From positions 28,448,768-28,512,767 of the forward strand of contig NC_064831.1 in NCBI RefSeq assembly GCF_024166365.1: a stretch of 64,000 bases of DNA, written 5' to 3'. The position numbers and the translations under genes are program-made. The notes under the pieces were generated by a model. The model saw nothing but the letters and a program-made list of their open reading frames with translations. It made no database searches and was not told the origin of the DNA. The stretch is from Elephas maximus indicus (taxonomy: Eukaryota; Chordata; Mammalia; Proboscidea; Elephantidae). Below are positions 44,870 through 56,139 of the stretch, piece after piece; position 1 is the stretch's first letter; each line of letters begins with the position of its first letter.

Positions 44870-45834
44870 AATCTAGGAAAAGATATCTTGAAAGCTATTT
44901 AGAGATTCATAACTGAAGTGCAAGAGAAAGTCCAAGGTTGGAGTTATAAACATGGAAGTCATTTATTTGCAGCATGGGCTATGCGCCTATCTATATTTCA
45001 CGCCTCCCATCTTCTTTAACATTGTTCCTCAACTATCCCTTTTTGCCTGTGTCTTTTACCTCCCCATCTTTAGCATTCCTTCTCTTTAGCATTTAGTATG
45101 CCTCTTCTCTCTTTGCAGTATTTACAGATCGAGTCTGTGGACATCTTGCTTCTGTTTGCTCAACTCGCCTTCTCAAGTGCCTTGTAGTAATTGATACCTG
45201 CTATTGGTAAGCCCATCTCTACCAGTCTTGGTCCAATGTGAGGAGACCTTTCCCACTTGAAGATGCGTTCTGGAAATCTATGTTTCTGTTTTGCACACTG
45301 TCTGGTATCCTTGATGAGGGGTCAGTACTTGATTAGCTTTTGAGCAAAGGTGATATTCTTTGGCATCTATCAGTGCTGAGAATTTGTGAAGAAGATGTGG
45401 TTGATACAGCATAAGAAATGATGTGTAGGATTTATTATTGCCCATTTTTTTTTTTATTTCTTAATATTGCATCCTGTAGTTCATGGGAGCCATTAACTGC
45501 TATCTTTCTTATGAGGTCAAAGGGCTGAATGGTCAGAAATTCCTACCTAATTGAGTATTTTTAAAATAATCTTGTTGCATTTACTTTTTTACTCAGTGAT
45601 TTTTGGGCATATAAGTCCAGCCATAGGAAGGACACTGTATCTTTTTTTCTTAGCCATACTATTCTGAATTTCCTTTAAAAAAAACCTAGGCTGTTGAATT
45701 CATTATAGGTTTTACCACTTGCCTATAGAAATGCAGATCTCAGCTCTCCCACTGATGAAGTGTGTGGAAGCTCTTTGGTAGAGAGAAATGGAAATGGTTT
45801 GCTAGTTCTCATTATTTTCAGGTGTCTAGAAAAA
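44870..45834. other. Intronic, no exon seen
   Basis: CT- and T-rich unique-looking DNA with no coding signal or named repeat. Confidence 0.45.
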
Positions 45835-45966
45835 TGACTGAGTGGATAAAAGCTTACACTATGGAACCAGATAGACCTGGGTCTAAATTTCAACTCTACT
45901 ATGTAGTAGTTTACCCTTGAGCAAGTTCCTTTTTTAAGGCTCAGTTTTATCATTAATAAAATAGGA
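45835..45966 (+). repeat. MIR SINE (ancient)
   Basis: 'GGAACCAGATAGACCTGGGTC' with 'CTTGAGCAAGTTCC' and 'CAGTTTTATCATTAATAAAAT' follows the MIR consensus. Confidence 0.75.
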
Positions 45967-45977
45967 CCTAATCCAGT

Positions 45978-46120
45978 TCATGAACTGAACTGCATTCCAA
46001 GATCTGTAGATCAGGTGACCAGAAGAGTGTAGAGTGGAGAGCAAGTCCTGTCAAAATATCTATTTATAGTCTGGAGAGGGACCACACCCTAATGAAACTC
46101 TCCTTTCAACTGATAGATTG
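45978..46120 (+). repeat. Fragment of the repeat also present at 47206-47340
   Basis: 'GCATTCCAAGATCTGTAG', 'GTCCTGTCAAAATATC' and 'TAATGAAACTCTCCTTTCAAC' recur in the same order 1.2 kb downstream with modest divergence. It is probably a partial copy or local duplication of the same interspersed repeat. Confidence 0.75.
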
Positions 46121-46343
46121 GACATGGGGTTCCTGGTGGCAGTTAAATGAGAAGACACATATGCAGTGCATAGAGTAGTGGATGATATTTAGTAGGCTCC
46201 CAGGAAATACCATTATGTGTAGCTTCAATTGAGCATTGATCAAAGTTGAAATAAGTGTGAAATAAATTAGTGTTAGTTCCTTGTTTTAAAGATCCTGATG
46301 GCTGATGTCTTAGTCAGGGTTCTCTAGAGAAACAGAACCAGTG

Positions 46344-46520
46344 ATGGATGGATGGATGGATGGATGGATGGATGGATGGATGGATGGATGGATGGATGGA
46401 TGGATGGATGGATGGATGATGGATGATGGATGGATGGATGGATGGATGGATGGATGGATGGATGGATGGATGGATGGATGGATGGATGGATGGATGGATG
46501 GATGGATGGATAGATGGATA
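46344..46520 (+). repeat. (GATG)n microsatellite, about 175 bp
   Basis: Tandem GGAT/GATG tetranucleotides are interrupted only by two short phase shifts (GATGATG) near 46416-46428. They grade into GATA/GACA units before the LTR. The opposite-strand Ser-Ile-His-Pro open frame is a product of the repeat. Confidence 0.97.
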
Positions 46521-46537
46521 GTTAGACAGATAGACAG

Positions 46538-47036
46538 TGTTATGGATTGAACTGTATCCCCCCAAAATGTGTGTCAAGTTGGCCAGTCCATGATTTCCAG
46601 TAGTGTGTAATTGTCCACCATTTTGTCATCTGATGTCATTTTCCTGTGTTATAAATCCTACCTCTTAAAAAAAAAAAAATTTTTTTTTTTTTTATGACAT
46701 TAATGAGATGGGATTAGTGGCAGTTATGTTAGTGAGGCAGGACTCAATCTACAAGATTAGTTTGTGTCTTAAATCAGTCTCCTTTGATATATAAAAGAGA
46801 ATTGAGCAGAGAGACAGGGGGACCTCATACCACCAAGAAAGCAGCACCAGGATGTGAAGTTCCTGTGTGGAGAAGCTCCTAGACCGGGGGAATATTGATG
46901 ACAAGGACCTTGCCCCAGAGGCTACAGAGAGACAATGCCTTCCCCTGGAGCTGGCACCCTGAATTATGACTTCTAGCCTTGTTAAAGCCATCCACTTGTG
47001 GTATTTCTGTTATAGCAGCACTAGATAACCAAGACA
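46538..47036 (+). mobile_element. Solo LTR, ERVL/MaLR-like, in a microsatellite
   Basis: A 499-bp unit TGTTATGG...AAGACA with 5-bp duplications GACAG at 46533-46537 and 47037-47041. The duplication is itself part of the GACA repeat, so its exact edge is less certain than for the copy at 10.1 kb. A/T homopolymers at 46667-46693 are an internal expansion. Confidence 0.85.
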
Positions 47037-47453
47037 GACAGACAGGCAGGGAGGCAGGCAGGCAGGCAGACAGGCAGACAGATAGGTAGATGGATAGATA
47101 GATGGTTAGATAGATTTACTGCTGGGATAAGCTCACTGAATTGTGCGGGCTGGCAAGTCCAAAGTCTGTAGGTCAGGTGACAGGCTGGAGACTTTTGCAG
47201 GCTTGCATTCCAAGATCTGTAGGTCAGGTGACAGGGAGAGTGGAGAGAGAGCGAGTTCTGTCAAAATACCTATTTATAGTCAGCAGACAGACCTTGCCCT
47301 TATGAAACTCTTCTTCCAACTTCATAGATTGATTGTATTATTGAAGGTAATTACATTAGATTGCATTATGGAATAGCAACTAGTCTAGTCTTTGGCCAAA
47401 CCACTGGGAATCATAGCCTAGCCATGTTGACATATAAAAATAACCATCACAGC

Positions 47454-49365
47454 TAGTCATATTAAATGGGCGGAAATACAGTCCTGAGATTCAGTTGGCA
47501 CTTCAGGACAATGTGCATTCTTAATTACTCTCTAGGGCTTTGGTCCCAAATTTAGCCTGGTTCTTACCTACAACAGCTATATTGGAGCTGTGTGAGGATA
47601 CTTTGGCTCTCTTGGCTTAAACTATTGACTGAAGCACACTGAGTAGCCTGTTCTCTGACACTTCTCCATGCTTCATTTCTGGTCACACTTGCACATCCCC
47701 TGGCTTCCTTTACCCTGGGCTCTTCTCTGGTAGTCCAAAGTTAAGGCCATTCCCTCAGGAAGAGGCACTACCAGGCTTTGTCTTACAGCACTAGCCTCCT
47801 GAGATGAAAGTGATCCAAGTGAAGGAGAAAAACTTTGACTTCTTAGGATGATGGCTGCCTGTGTGTTCTTTATTTTGTTATTGATTGTCCTGAGAGTTTC
47901 TTCCTTATATAATCAAGTAAATTATTGTTTATGCCTACTTTATAGAAATTAGATAATATGTTTCCTATTTTAAATGAGTATAATAGTTTTTAATTATTGA
48001 TTCTTTGGTTTGAGGGCATTGTTGGTCTATATTACTCCAAGTCCTTGGACAAGAAAATACCATCCATTGGATGCTTTGGGGAATGGATTATGGCAAAAAG
48101 GAAAGAAAAATTGTAGTATAGCTTTGTTTTCGTGAGGCTAGCAGAGGGGGGAAAAAGACACTTGAAGCAATTTCTGATCGGCTTGATTATGGATGACAGT
48201 TAATACACACATTCCGTTTAATACAAGATACTCATTTCTGCCTTCAGTTTATAAGGTCTTTTGTTCAGATTATTCTGAATGTTCTTTTGCTTTTCCCTTA
48301 AATTAACTGTATAGAATTAGCTATTGTTTTAGATGTGTTTTCACAAATTTAAGTATTTATTTCTAGCCTTACTCCAAATGGACTTAAAATAATATTTGGT
48401 TTTGAACAGTTATCTAGTCAGAAACTTCACATGTTGTGCACTCCTTTTAGTTTTCCCTATTTGGAAACACAGAGGAAGTTATTGTTTATATAGAGGCTGG
48501 ACTTGTCCAGTTCTTAAGAATGTCTGTTACCCAAGAACCAAGTTATGAGGTAAAGAGCAATCTTAAACTTATGCTTTGTTTACTCTCCTTTGAAGTATAG
48601 ATTATTTTTAAAACTACATTGTTAAACATAATACAAACGCTGTTCTGTTGCATTATTCATAAACAAAATCACAATATTTCAGTGCTGGCAGATGCTTTAC
48701 TTCCTGGACTCATCTTACAAGCATTTTTTTTATGGTATTTTTCTTGTGTAGAATCTAATTGTCATGCTTATGTCTATTCCACTCCCATTGCCCCTATCAG
48801 CACCCAGCATAAGGAAGAGAGGTGACAGGAAGAGCAATTCATAAATTAATGTTTGACGGTACTCCAGGGAATTTACTTGCTTTGCATTAAAAATAGAGAT
48901 TACCATGTATATTATAGCATACCTTGAATAAAAAAAAATAATAATAATGCCACAAATTAAATTTAATACACTTACCTTGAGTCTCAATACATTTTAAAAG
49001 ATGCAAATTTTTTTTTTTTTTTGGAACAGGGAAATAATATTCACTTTTGTCATATATGCAGAGAAGTTTAATTGTGCTCTAATCTAAATTCACAACATCT
49101 TAAGGCTATTTTACTATCGTTTCTCTAAATGCATCTTAACATATGAAGTATGGTTACTACTTTTGAATGTAATTTGTGAAGATAATTTTTTTTTTAAACT
49201 GAGTAAATTAAGCTTATTCCATTTACAAATGAGGATCTTTCCTAGAGGATTTTTTTTTCTTTATTTTCAAATATTCTTTTTTTCCTGTCTAAAACTCCAA
49301 ATACACATATGTTAGAACTTTTGATTTGAGGTTCTAAGTTACTATTCTTTTTTTTTTTTTTTCCA
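47454..49365. other. Intronic, no exon seen
   Basis: AT-rich unique-looking DNA. T-homopolymers at about 49009-49022 and short frames only. Confidence 0.45.
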
Positions 49366-49369
49366 ATTT

Positions 49370-50000
49370 GTTTCTCTCTGTTCTTTGTATTTTGCTCTAT
49401 CTTCAAGTTCATGGCTTCTTTCCTCTATCATTTCCATTGTACAATTAAGCCTACCCTGCAAGTTTTATATTGCAGATATTTTTTGTTTATAGAATTTCCA
49501 TTTTGTTCTATTTTATAGCTTCTCTTTCTCTGCTAATATTTTCTTTTTATCCTTTATCTCACATAGTTATAATAGCTGCTTTAAAGTGTTTCTCTGCAAA
49601 TTTCAATATCTTTGTCATCCTTGAGTTAACCTCTGTTAATTTTTTTTTTCGTCTCTTAAAAATAGATCACATTTTCCTGGTTATTCATATGTCGAATAAT
49701 TTTTCATTGTATCTTTGACACAGTGAATGTTGTGGGGACACTGGATTCTATTATATTCTTCTGAAGAGTGTTGATGTTTTTGTTTTAGCTTGATTGGACT
49801 CCAGTTCCAAACTTTGACTGTAGGGAGCCAGCACAAATCTCGTTTCAGTTCTATTTTTGCTTAACTGAACTGTTTGCAGTCTGTCCCATGCATGTGTATT
49901 TCAGGAGCCAGTCAGAGATTTGAGCAAAGTTTGTACACAGAATTTGGGGCTTGCCAAGAGAACTTCTTCTTTTCTTGGATTCTCTCCTCACTTTATGATG
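49370..50000 (-). repeat. Old L1 (L1M-type) 3' fragment
   Basis: 'TAATTTTTCATTGTATCTTTG', 'GTGTTGATGTTTTTGTTTTAG' and 'CTTTAAAGTGTTTCTCTGC' resemble the antisense of old mammalian L1 3' regions. It is diverged and the boundaries are approximate. Confidence 0.5.
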
Positions 50001-50004
50001 GCTG

Positions 50005-51040
50005 AAGTTGCTCTGAACTACAACCAGGTAATGTCTTCAGATTTTCCGGGCCAGAAAGACCGTGTGTTTTCTATAGAATTGTAGCCTTTCTGCATGGTTC
50101 CATGACCAAAGTCTGTCTTCAGGCTAATAACAGCCTAAAAAACCCAAACCTCCAAAAAATGGGAAACTTATTCCATGCTGGTTCCTTCTTCCAATTTTCA
50201 CCTCCTCATGGTAATCTGCCTGGTGTTATTCACGCTCAAGAGTCTTCAGGGGCTTTATTGTGTATTTTATTCAGAGTTTATTGTTATTACCTGCAGGAGA
50301 ATAAGTACTGACAGGAGCCCACTAGGCCATACTAGAAACAGAACTCTCATTTTTTGTTCATTTTTTGATTTCTGTTAACTTCAGTGAGATTCAGGTGGTT
50401 AAGACTTAATAGTAAGAGCCATTTGAAAATGAGGCCTGTGGAATTTTACTTTACTTATGATAATGACTGAATAATGACTGAGTTTTGAAAGAAAGCAGTT
50501 ACCAAAGGAAATGTTAGATTCTGTCCCACATGTGGTAAAAGAATAAAGAAGAACAATGTACCAATGTGCTACAGCCAATGTGTGTAGCTGTAAAATTTGC
50601 TGATTTCAGTGTTATTTGGATTAGCTAGTAGTAAATGTTAAGAGTGTAAAACCATTAAGTATATGTAAGTTTCACCAGGCTTAACAAATAATTTCATGTC
50701 TTTATAAGTCGAGCATCTTAATTGACAAATGATAATTTTTCATGATGAAGGTAAAAATAGAAATCAACCCCATGAATTAGCTGATAATAATTTCCACTTA
50801 CAAATGCCAGGTCATATTTGGGTTTGGCTGAGACGTATAGGAAAAGTCATTTTGTTGTGACTCATTTGAGAAAAATCAGACCTTAGCAAGCCCTGGCCAA
50901 ATGCAAAAACAGGTTGTTAAAAATTATTAAGACTGTAAGCTTTAGTAAGTCTAATAACGTTTTGTCCAAGTAGAGATTTATTTTGCTGTGTTGTATGCAT
51001 GTGTCAAAGCTCTGAAGCCCACATATCTCACAATTATCTT
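50005..51040. other. Intronic, no exon seen
   Basis: Unique-looking AT-rich DNA. Nothing recognised. Confidence 0.45.
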
Positions 51041-51043
51041 TTA

Positions 51044-51753
51044 CTATATAGACCAAGAGGCAATCATTCTAACAGAACAAAGGGATACTGAGTGGGTTAA
51101 AATCAGGAAACAAAAATTCTTACAACTAGACCAATAAGCAACATCATGATCAACAGAGAAAAGATTGAAGTTGTCAAGGGTTTCATTTTACTTGGATGCA
51201 TAATCAATGCTTATGCAAGCAGCAGTCAAGGAATCAAATGAAGAATTGCAATGGGCAAATCTGGTGCAAAAGACCTCTTTAAAGTGTTAAAAAGCAAAGA
51301 TGTCACTTTAAGGACTAAGGTGCGCCTGATCCAAGCTATGGTGTTTTCAATCACCTCATATGCATGCGAATGCTGGACAGCAAATAAGGAAGCCCTAAAA
51401 GAATTGATGCCTTTGAATTATGGCGTTAGTGAAAAATATTGAATATACCAGAAGAAAGACCGAATCTGTCTTGGAAGAAGTGCAGCCGGAATGCTCCTCA
51501 GAAGCGAGGATGGTGAAACTTCATCTCGCATGCTTTGGCCTGTTGTCAGGAGGGACCAGCATCATGCTTGGGACAGTAGAGGGTCAGTGGAAAAGAGGAA
51601 GACCCTCAACAAGGTGGACTGACACGGTAGCTGCAACAATGGGCTCAAGCATAACAGTGATTGTGACGATGTCTCAAGACTGGGCAGTGTTTTGTTCTGT
51701 GGTACCTAAGGTCGCTGTGAGTTGGAACCGAATGAAAGGCACCTAACAAAAAC
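51044..51753 (+). mobile_element. RTE LINE, 5'-truncated 3' portion with internal deletion
   Basis: The sense strand reads 'GACCAAGAGGCAATCATTC', then jumps near 51110 from RT to post-RT sequence ('GACCAATAAGCAACATC'), missing about 300 bp including the Y-A-D-D motif. It then runs to the tail 'AAAGGCACCTAACAAAAACC'. Open pieces at 51251-51442 ('KSGAKDLFKVLKSKDVTLRT') and 51420-51746 are in different frames. Confidence 0.88.
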
Positions 51754-51879
51754 CGCAGCACATTGGTACATAGTTCTTTTTATTCTTTCACCACATGTGG
51801 TACAGAATCTGACATTTCCTTTGTTATTTACTTTCTTTCAAAACTCATAGTAACAGGTCTGATTGTATTACTCATTTTT

Positions 51880-52195
51880 TAACCTTTAATGGCTTTGCAC
51901 TGCTTGTAAGATCAAGTCCAAAATCCTTGACTAATCCATTCTGCCTGCCTCTACAGCCTTGTTATAAGGAACTTTTACCCTCTTGTTCATTGTCTGTGAA
52001 GGGTCATACTCTTTCTCACCTCAGGACCTTTTCTCTCGTTCTTCATTTTGCCTATAGTGTTCTGCCTTTGTCCTCTCTGCCATGGCTCTCACCTTCCCCT
52101 AGATAACTCTTACTTGTCCCTTAAGTAATCCTGTCCTTAGGGAGTCTTCCTTGACCACCTAAGCTCCTCATGTCACTGCTGTATGTTAAGTCCCT
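51880..52195 (+). repeat. L2 LINE 3' region
   Basis: 'CACCTCAGGACCTTTTCTCTC', 'TTTTGCCTATAGTGTTCTGCC' and 'GAGTCTTCCTTGACCACCTAA' follow the sense L2 consensus order. Confidence 0.75.
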
Positions 52196-52198
52196 ATC

Positions 52199-52590
52199 TT
52201 AGTTATGCGATGCTATTATAACACAAATACCAGAAGGGGATGGCTTTAAATAACAGAAATTTATTTTCTCATGGGTCTGGAGACTCCAAGACCAAAGCAG
52301 GGTTTGGGCTGTGTGGATTTCTTCTTTGCCAGTACCCCCCGGCATTCCTTGGCTCTTGGCGATCCTCACATGAGGATGGCATCTGTCTTCCCAATATGTG
52401 CCCACATACTGTATCTAATCTGCTCTTTTTATAAATCAGAAGTGATTAGGTTTAGGACTCACCCTACACTGGTATAGCCTCATCAACATAACAAAGAAAA
52501 CCCTACTTCCAAATAGGATTACACTCACAGGTTTAGGGATTAGGATTCCAGCACATATTTTAGGGGGCCACAATTCAGTCCATAACAGTT
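52199..52590. repeat. Interspersed repeat, family not named
   Basis: 'ATGCGATGCTATTATAACAC', 'CAGAAATTTATTTTCTCATGG' and the closing 'GGGGCCACAATTCAGTCC' resemble the same general class as 18700-19130. Confidence 0.5.
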
Positions 52591-52594
52591 GTAC

Positions 52595-53180
52595 GTGATA
52601 AACTCCCCTAGCTTAAAAACATTATGTATTAAGTCTCTTTTATAGCACACCTCAAACAGGTAGCCTGTTGAGTGTCTGCCTCCTTGTCCATTATTAGCTT
52701 TATCTGCTTCCTTGTTCATTATTAGCTTCATGAGATGGAGGGAGAAGCCTTATCTGTCTTGCTTACTGCTAAGTGCTTATAAAATGCCTCGCACATAGTA
52801 ACAGTAAAATCTGTTAAGTGGTAAAATGAAACAACCTACATGATATCCGCATAAATGAGTGTTGCCTGCTATAGGAATTGGCCACATCCTACAGTATAAC
52901 AGTGAGAAGGTGTGTCTGTAATCTTTCACATTTTTACAGCTTTCTGAAAAGTTGGGCTGTCATTGAAAAACCTACCATTAATACATTATAATGTATTAAT
53001 GGTATAATTAATACCTTATAATACAGTAAGACAGCTAGTATCCTTTTTATGGCATAATTTTGTACCTGACAGATCTCGTTTCATGGAAAATACATGATTT
53101 CTGTCAAGGCCACTTTTTAATGTCAGACAATGAAGATGTGAATTTTGCATATTAGCAGAAATATTGTTAGAGTGTTTTTA
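52595..53180. other. Intronic, no exon seen
   Basis: AT-rich; contains a short TAATACATTATAATG-type palindromic patch near 52978-53025. No gene. Confidence 0.45.
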
Positions 53181-53184
53181 TTTA

Positions 53185-53545
53185 TTTAATATAATTTGTT
53201 TTATTGTTTGCTGTTGTTGAGAATATGCACGGCAGGGCATACCCCAGTCAAACAGTTTCTATGCGTGCGTAGACGATGACCTTCTTCAAGGTGCAGCCAT
53301 TCTCACCCTCCTCTTCTGAACTGTTCCTCCCTCATTAACATAAACTCACTGCCCCCTGACTTTCTTATCTAATACTTTGAGTTGCTGTTGTCAATTGGAT
53401 CCCATATACATAGGTCTGAAGAGAACACAATGCTCAAGGCAGATGTTCTATACTAGTTAAGCTAAACTATTGTTTGGTTTTAGGAAGACTTCAGGGGTAT
53501 TTTTGTTTTAAGGTTTAAAAATTGTCTCAGGGCAAAGGTTTCCAG
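53185..53545 (-). mobile_element. L1 3' UTR fragment (older subfamily)
   Basis: 'TGTTGTTGAGAATATGCACG', 'CATTAACATAAACTCACTGCC' and 'AGGAAGACTTCAGGGGTATTT' match an L1 3' UTR type that I associate with afrotherian L1s. The 5' end is truncated. Confidence 0.65.
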
Positions 53546-53589
53546 GAGCACTTACTGTGTTTTAACACACATGCACACAGATTTGTGTA

Positions 53590-53775
53590 CTCCTCACAAC
53601 AACCCTATATGCTATTTATAATTATTATGTCCATTTTCCCAATGAAGGAACAGAGGCACAGAAAGGTTAAGCTATTTCTGTAAGCTCACACAGCCAGTGA
53701 GCAAGAAGCCGGGATGCACGCTGAAGCAGTGTACCTTGGACTCTAGGCACTTACCCACCAAGCTAAAATGCTTCT
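53590..53775 (-). repeat. MIR SINE (ancient)
   Basis: 'CTCCTCACAACAACCCTATA', 'AGAGGCACAGAAAGGTTAAGC' and 'CACACAGCCAGTGAGC' are the antisense of MIR. Confidence 0.85.
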
Positions 53776-53914
53776 GTGTTTGGTTTGGTTTTCAGATTTT
53801 AGAAGTTACAGGGCCATTGGGGAAAAACCATCAGGGTATAAAAGAAGAACAATGGTATCTCCTGTGATTGCACTGCACTGAGATAACCATTGCTTTTGTT
53901 TTATTGTATGCTCG

Positions 53915-54080
53915 TGGAGCCCTGGTGGCGAATGGCTAAGGGCTACAGCTGCTAACCAAAAAGAATCCAACCAAAAGCAGCTGGAATCCACCAGCTAGCT
54001 GCTTGGAAACCCTATGGGGCAGTTGTGCTCTGTCCTGTAGGGCCACCTTGGGTCAGAATCAACTCAATGGCAATGGGTTT
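53915..54080 (+). mobile_element. AfroSINE, first of three in the same orientation
   Basis: The head 'GTGGAGCCCTGGTGGCGAATGG' leads to the tail 'AACTCAATGGCAATGGGTTT'. A duplicated patch near 53961-53980 ('CAAAAAG' / 'CCAAAAGC') alters the B-box region. Confidence 0.9.
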
Positions 54081-54275
54081 AAGGAGCCTTGGTGGGACAG
54101 TGGTTAAAGCAATGGACTGCTAACTGAAAGGTCAGCAGTTTGAAACCACCAGTGGCTCCATGGGAGAAAGATATGGCAGTCTGCTTCCACAGAGATTTAT
54201 AGCCTTGGAAACCCTATGGGGTCGCTATGAGTTGGAATCGACTTGATGGCAGTGGGTTTGTTTGTTGTTGTTATT
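54081..54275 (+). mobile_element. AfroSINE, second of three
   Basis: The head 'AAGGAGCCTTGGTGGGACAG' starts directly at the end of the previous copy. The body is longer, with 'GGCAGTCTGCTTCC', and ends 'GATGGCAGTGGGTTTG'. No intervening target sequence is left between the two. Confidence 0.9.
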
Positions 54276-54298
54276 GTTGGTCAGTCCTATTCTGTATG

Positions 54299-54466
54299 GA
54301 AACCCTGGTGGTGTAGTGGTTAAGAGCTAAAGCTGCTAACCAAAGGGTCAGCAGTTTGAATCCACCAGCCACTCTTTGGAAACTCTATGGGGAACTTCTA
54401 CTCTGTCCTTTAGGGTCGTTATGAGTCAGAATCGACTCGATGGAAATGGGTTTTTTTTTTTTTTTT
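54299..54466 (+). mobile_element. AfroSINE with 3' T-run, third of three
   Basis: 'GAAACCCTGGTGGTGTAGTGG' to 'GATGGAAATGGG', followed by a T-run of about 17. The target duplication is TATTCTGTATG (54288-54298) / TATTCTATATG (54467-54477), one mismatch. Confidence 0.92.
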
Positions 54467-54606
54467 TATTCTATATGATTTTATGTAAAAATGAGAAGAT
54501 GTTGGCCATACACTTTGGTGACCTATTTTGTCACTTAATATACAGGAAGTACAAAAGGGCACTCAGGGAAGTATCCCCTTCCTTTCCCTGTACCCAGTTA
54601 CTTTCT

Positions 54607-55010
54607 TTCTTTTTTTAAATTTTATTGTGCTTTAGTTTTTTTTTTTTTAGTTGAAAGTTTACATTCAAGTTAATTTCTCATTCAAAAATTTATACACATA
54701 TTATTTTGCAAGATTGATTGCAATCCCCGCAATGTGACAGCACTCTTCACCTTTCCACCTTGGGTTCTCTGTGTCCATTCGTTCTGTTCCTGTCCTTTCT
54801 TGCCCTCGCGTCTTGCTTTTGGCAGGATTTGCCCATTTAGTCTTATATACTTGATCGAACTAAGAAGCACGTTCCTCACGTGTTATTGTTTGTTTTATAG
54901 GCCTGTCTAATCTTTGACTGAAGAGCGGGCTTTGGGAGTGGCTTCAGTTATGAATTAGCCGTGTCCAGGGACCGTAGTCTTGGGGGTTCCACCAGTCTCT
55001 GTTTTTGTTT
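54607..55010 (-). mobile_element. L1 3' UTR fragment
   Basis: 'TTTTATTGTGCTTTAG', 'GAAAGTTTACATTCAAGTTAA' and 'CTTTGGGAGTGGCTTCAG' correspond to the 3' UTR of the L1 at 34197 and its relative at 33117. It is 5'-truncated. Confidence 0.82.
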
Positions 55011-55344
55011 ATTTAAAGTCTCAAATTAAAAATCTGCTCTTTAGTCCTTTAACTTGTCTTTTAAAGGTGCATACATACCTTATTGTTATCTAAAATATCG
55101 GGTAGCCACTTAGAGAATATAGCGATACTTTAGGCTATTCTCTCTGTCCTCTAATTTGAAAAATAAACAAAGCAATACAAAACTTTAAAAAAGCAATAGC
55201 AGTATATTTATTTCCTTTTGTTTTTGAAGTAATGCCAATATTGTGAAGCACTTTTCCAGACTCTTTTAAGCAGACTATGACTTGACTTACTAATAGTCAT
55301 AGCCTGCTTCTGTACTGAGTTATGTATTTAGTGAGAGACATTGG

Positions 55345-55499
55345 GGGGTGGAAGAGCACAGATAGACTTGGGTCTATCTGGCTGTGCATTTTATAAGCTG
55401 CATGCTTTGAACCTCATTTTATTCATCTAGAAATGGGATAATAACATGCACTTTGAAGAGTTATTTTGAGAACTGAAGAAAATATTTTTAAAGCACCTA
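55345..55499 (+). repeat. MIR SINE (ancient)
   Basis: 'GGAAGAGCACAGATAGACTTG', 'TGAACCTCATTTTATTCATC' and 'GAAATGGGATAATAACATGC' fit the MIR order. Confidence 0.75.
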
Positions 55500-55507
55500 G
55501 CATATAG

Positions 55508-55564
55508 GGTTGCTACGAGTTGGAATCGACTCAACGGCAGTGGGGTTTTTTTTTTTTTTTTGGT
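55508..55564 (+). mobile_element. 57-bp 5'-truncated AfroSINE with T-run
   Basis: Only the last about 40 bp of the SINE ('GGTTGCTACGAGTTGG', 'AATCGACTCAACGGCAGTGG') and a T-run of about 16 remain. It lies between 8-bp duplications GCATATAG at 55500-55507 and 55565-55572. Confidence 0.88.
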
Positions 55565-55714
55565 GCATATAGTAAGAATTAAAAAAATGTTATATAAAAC
55601 ATATATCTCTTCCAGTCTGTTGACCAGGTAGCTGTCCTCCAAATTTCTTGGCATAGAAAAGTGGGCATCTCCAGTGCTGCATCCATCTGTTGAAACATCT
55701 CAATTGATATTCTG

Positions 55715-56005
55715 TCAATTTGCCAATGCCTTCAGTGCATCTTGGACTTTTTCCTTCAATATCATTGGTTCTTGATCATATGCTACCTCCTGAAATAGTT
55801 GAACATCGACCATTTCTTTTTGGTATAGTGCCTCTGTGTATTCCTTCCATCTTCTTTTGATGCTTCCTGCATCGTTCGATATTTTACCCATAGAATTCTT
55901 CAAAATTGCAACTTGAGGCTTGAATTTTTTCTTCAGTTCTTTCAGCTTGAGAAATGCAGAGTGTGTTCTTCTTTTTTGGTTTTCTAACTCCAGGTCTTTG
56001 TACAT
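55715..56005 (-). pseudogene. RTE ORF2 linker region, inverted
   Basis: The open piece reads 'LKLKELKKKFKPQVAILKNS', 'GSIKRRWKEYTEALYQKE' and 'VAYDQEPMILKEKVQDALKA'. This parallels the ORF2 region seen at 15097-14900 in the other inverted copy. Confidence 0.85.
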
Positions 56006-56139
56006 TTCATTATAATACTTTACTATGTCTTCTGTTCAGCTGTCTTACTTCATCATTTCTTCCATTAGCTTTAGCTACTCTGTGTTCAACAGCAAATTTC
56101 TGAGTCTCTTCTGACATGTGTTTTGTGCCCATTTCAAAG

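Larger units (their letters stand above)
46306..47453 (+). repeat. Interspersed repeat carrying a microsatellite and interrupted by a solo LTR
   Basis: The outer repeat begins 'TCTTAGTCAGGGTTCTCTAG' at 46308 and ends 'ATAAAAATAACCATCACAG' near 47450. Its internal simple-repeat zone has expanded to GATG units (left) and CAGG/CAGA/TAGA units (47037-47113), with a solo LTR between them. I cannot name the outer family with confidence. Confidence 0.6.

Noticed and set aside
46344..46520. CRISPR-like tandem array
   Set aside because: Uniform tetranucleotides without spacers in a mammalian genome; a microsatellite.
46314..46577. Ser-Ile-His-Pro repeat protein (and its Asp-Gly-Trp-Met antisense)
   Set aside because: A translation of the GATG microsatellite.
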